Part shown: in pieces, positions 29,535-33,078 of the stretch | Layout: every line of letters starts with the position of its first letter | Position numbering within the stretch: position 1 is the first letter of the stretch | Assembly (NCBI GenBank): GCA_900547805.1 | Contig: URIE01000006.1 | Location: forward strand, 1-33,078 | Length of the DNA stretch: 33,078 nt | Direction: 5' to 3' | Source: an uncultured Collinsella sp. | GTDB lineage: Bacteria > Actinomycetota > Coriobacteriia > Coriobacteriales > Coriobacteriaceae | Notes under the pieces: model-generated | Told to the model about the DNA's origin: nothing | What the model saw: only the letters and a program-made list of their open reading frames with translations | Databases searched by the model: none | Made by a program: the position numbers and the translations under genes

Positions 29535-30995
29535 ATGTACAAGCGCACCAAGATTGTATGCACCATGGGTCCCGCCTGCGATAGCGACGAGACCATCCGC
29601 GAGATGATCAAGGCGGGCATGAACGTCGCCCGTTTTAACTTCTCGCACGGCTCCTACGACGAGCACCACGGTCGCATCGAGCGCGTCCGTCGTATTTCCA
29701 AGGAGCTCGGTCTGCCCGTCGGCATCCTGCTCGACACCAAGGGCCCTGAGGTCCGCACCGGCCTTCTGGTCGATGGCAAGAAGGTTGCCGTCAAGACCGG
29801 CGACAAGATCGTCGTCACCGCTCAGCCCACGTCTGAGGATTTCCACGGCACCTCTGAGCACATCTCCCTCGACTACCTGGCTCTGCCCTCCGAGGTCGAG
29901 AAGGGCTCCCTCATCCTGATCGATGACGGCCTGGTTGCCCTCGAGGTCGAGTCCGTCGACGGCCAGGATATGACCTGCGTCGTTAAGAACGACGGCCTGA
30001 TCGGCGAGCGCAAGGGCGTCAACATGCCCAACGTCAACATCTCGCTGCCCGCCATCACCGAGCGCGATCGTCAGGACATCCTCTTTGGCCTGACCGAGAA
30101 CATCGACTACATCGCCGCTTCCTTCATCCGTGACGGCGAGTCCGTCCGCGGCATCCGCGAGCTTTGCCGCGAGAACGGTGGCGAGCACGTGACGATCTTC
30201 CCGAAGATCGAGTGCGCCCTGGGCGTCGAGAACTTCGACGAGATCCTCGAGGCTTCCGACGGCATCATGGTTGCCCGTGGCGACCTGGGCATCGAGATCA
30301 AGCCCGAGCTCGTTCCCCACATCCAGAAAGAGATCATCGCTAAGTGCAACGCGGCCTACAAGCCCGTCATCACCGCTACGCAGATGCTCGACTCCATGCA
30401 GCAGAACCCGCGTCCGACGCGCGCCGAGGTTGCCGACGTTGCTAACGCCATCTACGACGGCACCGACGCCGTTATGCTCTCTGGCGAGTCCGCTGCCGGT
30501 AAGTACCCGGTCGAGGCCGTCAAGATGCAGGCCAGCATTGCTCTCGAGACCGAGAAGTACCTCCCGGCTCACGCTCCGCTCGAGGTTCCGGCTGACGCTC
30601 ACGGCACCCGCGTCGTCAACAACGTTGTGGGTATGTCCGCTGTGAACATGGCTACCACTGTTGGCGCCAAGTGCATCACCGTGCCGACGACCACCGGTCG
30701 TACCGCTCGCCTGATCTCGCACTTCCGTCCCAACATGCCGATCTGCGCGTTCTCCCGCCACGAGTGGGCCGTCCAGCAGATGATTATGTACTGGGGCGTT
30801 ATCCCGCACCAGGCCGAGATTACCCAGGGCACCGTCAACGGCACGATCGTCAAGGCGATCGAGACCGCTAAGGAGCTCGGCTACGTCGAGGCCGGCGATT
30901 TGACCGTCGCCACCGCCGGCGATCCCCGCATGAGCGTCCAGCTCGAGGACAAGGTCTCCTCGACCAACGTCGCTTACGTCGCTCAGGTGCGCTAA
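29535..30995 (+). CDS. pyk: Pyruvate kinase
   Basis: A 486-residue pyruvate kinase: phosphoenolpyruvate + ADP to pyruvate + ATP, last step of glycolysis, cytoplasm. Motifs: KIVCTMGPACDS at the N-terminus, NVARFNFSHGS, LDTKGPEVRTG, the K+/Mg2+ site IFPKIECALGVENFDEIL with the catalytic Lys, GDLGIEI, and the ATATQ-like TATQMLDSM. The C-terminal allosteric domain (about residue 350 on) follows GESAAGKYP. No extra PEP-utilising C-terminal domain. Start: ATG at 29535, with GGAGG 5 nt upstream. The only clear plus-strand gene here. Its codons use more GCT, GTT and CGT than neighbours, consistent with high expression. Confidence 0.97.
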   Translation: MYKRTKIVCTMGPACDSDETIREMIKAGMNVARFNFSHGSYDEHHGRIERVRRISKELGLPVGILLDTKGPEVRTGLLVDGKKVAVKTGDKIVVTAQPTSEDFHGTSEHISLDYLALPSEVEKGSLILIDDGLVALEVESVDGQDMTCVVKNDGLIGERKGVNMPNVNISLPAITERDRQDILFGLTENIDYIAASFIRDGESVRGIRELCRENGGEHVTIFPKIECALGVENFDEILEASDGIMVARGDLGIEIKPELVPHIQKEIIAKCNAAYKPVITATQMLDSMQQNPRPTRAEVADVANAIYDGTDAVMLSGESAAGKYPVEAVKMQASIALETEKYLPAHAPLEVPADAHGTRVVNNVVGMSAVNMATTVGAKCITVPTTTGRTARLISHFRPNMPICAFSRHEWAVQQMIMYWGVIPHQAEITQGTVNGTIVKAIETAKELGYVEAGDLTVATAGDPRMSVQLEDKVSSTNVAYVAQVR

Positions 30996-31023
30996 ATCGC
31001 ACTTGCAAGCAGATTTGCATTGC

Positions 31024-31060
31024 AAAGGGCCCGGAAGGCATTGCCTTCCGGGCCTTTTTT
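31024..31060 (+). terminator. Intrinsic terminator of pyk
   Basis: A perfect 12-bp stem (arms 31028-31039 and 31043-31054, 3-nt loop) is followed by TTTTTT. It starts about 30 nt after the pyk stop. Confidence 0.97.
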
Positions 31061-31197
31061 AAGACCTTCTTCATATGCAGCTTCATCGATTTGCGTTCAG
31101 TCGCAAGCCTCTCCGATGCCGAGCGCACCACCGAAGACGCCCTGCAAGGGGAGCCGTTGGTCAATTGGGGTGAACTGTTCACCGTCAAGCCGGCCGG

Positions 31198-32046
31198 CTA
31201 GCAGCTAGCGATCAGAGGGACTGCAGGGACGTCAGAAGCGGCAACGCGAGCCGCAAAGCCCGCCTCGGTCAGCTCGATCACCTCGGTAAACGTCGCGTCG
31301 AAGAACTCCTCGGTCAGCAGGCGGTATGGCGGATGGTCGGGCTCACCGGGGTTTTCGCGCACGATCTCGTGCATAACGCCGATGGTCTTGAGCACATACT
31401 CCTTATGGATGGGATACTGCCCAAAACGCGTCGCCGCAGTATACAGGCGATCGGTCGCGCGCGGAATCGAAACAATGCCGAGCGTCTTGCCGAACCAGTC
31501 AAAGTCACCTTGCTTTTTAATGCGGAACTCCTCGCACGGCTTGCCGCCGTGCGCCTCCAGGTACTGATTCACGCGCGTATTCCATACGGTATCGGCCACC
31601 AGATGCGACCAGACACCCAGTGTCAAATCGAGCAACGACTGCGCCACGTCCTCGGACGCAAGCGAGAACTCACGAGTGCCGGGACCGACAACCGGCTCAG
31701 CATCCCTGTAGCGCTGGGGATAGTGCACGCGATTCAGTCGCTCACGCTCCTCGATAATCGAGGTCGCCGCGGCTGGCGCACCGGTGGGCGAACTTTTAAG
31801 CAACGGTGCCACATAGGTATCCCAGAACTCATGCTCACGAGGCTTAGGGATAGGCTCGGGCTTTGCAAAGTGCGTAATGCGATACGGAATGGGATCAGCG
31901 ATACCGGGAACCATATAGCCCACAAAAATGTCCGGAACCACGCAGCCAAACAAAAAGGCATTGCGGTCACGAACGCTATCGGCAAGCACACCAGCACGCG
32001 CCAGCAAGCGCTCCGTTTGAGCGATATGAATGTTCCAACTTGGCAT
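31198..32046 (-). CDS. Zinc-dependent phospholipase C-like protein
   Basis: About 282 residues. The N-terminus MPSWNIHIAQTERLL and the DVAQSLLDLTLGVWSHLVADTVWNT region match the zinc-dependent phospholipase C / S1-P1 nuclease-like family, in which His and Asp residues spread along helices bind metal. Candidate ligands include the His in WNIH, Asp43 in VVPDI and the SHLVAD His/Asp pair. No signal peptide, so it is probably cytoplasmic; biochemical function of bacterial members is poorly known. Start: ATG at 32046, with GGGGG 5 nt upstream. An ATG at 32058 would add four residues. It converges on pyk. Role in this neighbourhood is unknown. Confidence 0.75.
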   Translation of the reverse strand: MPSWNIHIAQTERLLARAGVLADSVRDRNAFLFGCVVPDIFVGYMVPGIADPIPYRITHFAKPEPIPKPREHEFWDTYVAPLLKSSPTGAPAAATSIIEERERLNRVHYPQRYRDAEPVVGPGTREFSLASEDVAQSLLDLTLGVWSHLVADTVWNTRVNQYLEAHGGKPCEEFRIKKQGDFDWFGKTLGIVSIPRATDRLYTAATRFGQYPIHKEYVLKTIGVMHEIVRENPGEPDHPPYRLLTEEFFDATFTEVIELTEAGFAARVAASDVPAVPLIASC

Positions 32047-32126
32047 AGCCACCCCCATAAAAAACCTGGATAACTATACCATCACGGCAAAGCCGCGCGG
32101 GCGGCTACGCACGCTCTACGCAGCAA

Positions 32127-32897
32127 CTAGTCCGTAACACCGCTTTCGGTTCCATACGACGGCGAAGGCACCTCGACCACATGGTGATATCGATCAATAT
32201 AGATTGCACGGGCACCCAGGCGTCGCACCAAATCCTGGTGATGCGTGCTCATCAAGACCGTCTTACCCGCCGCGACGTAGGCCAGCAAGAAATTGACCAC
32301 GATGTCGCATGAATCCTCGTCGAGCCCATTGGTAGGTTCGTCGAGGACCAAGATATCCGGGTTCATCGACACCACCGCAGCCAGCGCAACGCGCTTCTTT
32401 TGCCCGCCCGAGAGCTGATAGGGAGAGGCGTCGGCAAGGTCGGCAACCTGGAACAGCTCCATGGCATCACGGACGCGGCGCTCGAGCTCGTCTGCCGGCA
32501 GCCCCATCTGCGCGGGACCAAAAGCAACTTCCTCGCCCACCGTAGCGCAAAACAGCTGGGCGTCGGCATTCTGGAACACAAAGCCCACGCGCTGATGAAA
32601 ACGCTGAGCGGCCGCGGAATCCTTTAGAAACGCCGCATCGATCACATGCCCGTCAAACAGGTATGCGCCGGCATCCGCGAGCTCAAGGCCGTTGATAAGA
32701 CGCATAATCGTCGTCTTGCCGCAGCCGTTGGGACCGAGCAGGGCAACGAGTTCACCACGATCGACCTGCAGCGACACGCCATCGACAACCGTATGGCCCG
32801 CATAGGAGAACACCACGTCGCGCAGCTCGATGAGCGGCGCGACCTCGGCGCCGCCCGCACCGTTTGTGCCCGTCACGCTATTCGTATCGTTAGCCAA
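32127..32897 (-). CDS. ecfA: ECF/cobalt-type ABC transporter ATP-binding protein
   Basis: A 256-residue ABC ATPase of the CbiO/EcfA type. Motifs: Walker A LLGPNGCGKTT, Q-loop FVFQNADAQLFCATVGEEV, signature LSGGQKKRVALA, Walker B ILVLDEPTNGLD, switch His in STHHQDL. It energises import with a T component and a substrate-binding S component. I chose the TTG at 32897 because GGAAGGG lies about 7 nt upstream; a longer frame reads into the upstream gene. The extra 20 residues before LIELRDVVFSY look like a linker. It follows the partial EcfT gene by 40 nt on the same strand. Substrate (a vitamin or metal) is unknown because the S component is not in view. Confidence 0.92.
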   Translation of the reverse strand: MANDTNSVTGTNGAGGAEVAPLIELRDVVFSYAGHTVVDGVSLQVDRGELVALLGPNGCGKTTIMRLINGLELADAGAYLFDGHVIDAAFLKDSAAAQRFHQRVGFVFQNADAQLFCATVGEEVAFGPAQMGLPADELERRVRDAMELFQVADLADASPYQLSGGQKKRVALAAVVSMNPDILVLDEPTNGLDEDSCDIVVNFLLAYVAAGKTVLMSTHHQDLVRRLGARAIYIDRYHHVVEVPSPSYGTESGVTD

Positions 32898-32937
32898 AAC
32901 GTCGCCCTTCCTATTCGCATCGAAGCCAAAGCTCGCA

Positions 32938-33078
32938 CTACAGCACAGCGCACAGAGCCGCCAGCAGCACCACAACGGCCGTATAGGGCGCATCGCGCCA
33001 GCTCAACCCGGCGCGAGCAGGCGCCGGATACGCGCCGGCAAACCCACGGCAGAGCATGGCCTCGTCCATCGCGCGGCT
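32938..33078 (-). CDS. ecfT: ECF transporter T component, C-terminal fragment
   Basis: An open frame from the window edge to TAG at 32938-32940: 46 residues beginning SRAMDEAMLCRGFAGAYPAP and ending in a hydrophobic helix (YTAVVVLLAALCAVL). The 'AMDEAMLCRGF' stretch matches the conserved ARG-type coupling motif of CbiQ/EcfT (usually EAMxxRGF), which docks on the ATPase. The rest of the gene is outside the window. With the adjacent ecfA it forms an ECF uptake module. Confidence 0.8.
   Translation of the reverse strand, partial: SRAMDEAMLCRGFAGAYPAPARAGLSWRDAPYTAVVVLLAALCAVL

Noticed and set aside
29496..31025. A 509-codon open frame antisense to pyruvate kinase
   Set aside because: Shadow of the pyk codon bias; the sense gene has all its catalytic motifs.

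Overview
The window is GC-rich and compact. Gene content and style point to a gut actinobacterium of the class Coriobacteriia, most likely Collinsella or a close relative. The evidence is a Gram-positive-type Tad pilus cluster with no secretin in view, tRNA genes with encoded CCA, heavy GTG/TTG start use, and dispersed GC-rich intergenic hairpins. The genus is an inference from general knowledge, not from a search. Almost every gene lies on the minus strand; the only clear plus-strand gene is pyruvate kinase.

Layout, read along the plus coordinate. Positions 1-5655 hold an acyl-metabolism locus transcribed leftwards: an Sfp-type phosphopantetheinyl transferase and a TetR regulator, then a thiolase-like enzyme, a Zn-ribbon/OB-fold (DUF35) partner, a stand-alone acyl carrier protein, a Pta-family phosphotransacylase and a butyrate-kinase-like acyl kinase cut by the window edge. 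Together they could prime a carrier protein, make or cleave a beta-keto acyl chain, and recover the acyl group as acyl phosphate and ATP. I know of no described pathway with this set, so this is the best candidate for a new system. Positions 5755-8497 hold tRNA-Val, tRNA-Gly, a GH13 alpha-glucosidase, a long hairpin repeat, a tRNA-derived relic and tRNA-Leu. Positions 8480-13975 carry housekeeping genes (tatD, rsmA, metG, rsmI) and a GH5-like protein that lacks the expected catalytic acid/base. Positions 14168-15081 carry paired 49-bp palindromic repeats, tRNA-Phe and a probable toxin-antitoxin pair.

Positions 15140-24730 form one long Tad/Flp pilus operon with overlapping genes: cpaB, tadZ, tadA, tadB, tadC, flp, an uncharacterised membrane protein, a small pilin-like gene, tadE-like, a Cys-bearing tadG-like, a second tadE-like and a DUF192 gene. 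Neither the prepilin peptidase nor a secretin is in the window. 

Positions 24931-33078 carry rsgA, a long hairpin repeat, a PII-type (calcium-pump-like) P-type ATPase with a structured leader that can hide its ribosome-binding site, pyruvate kinase on the plus strand, a zinc-dependent phospholipase C-like protein, and the ATPase and (partial) T component of an ECF transporter. Regulatory highlights are the ATPase leader with two complementary hairpin loops, a shared A/T-rich element upstream of three tRNA promoters, and an 18-bp palindrome next to the TetR gene.
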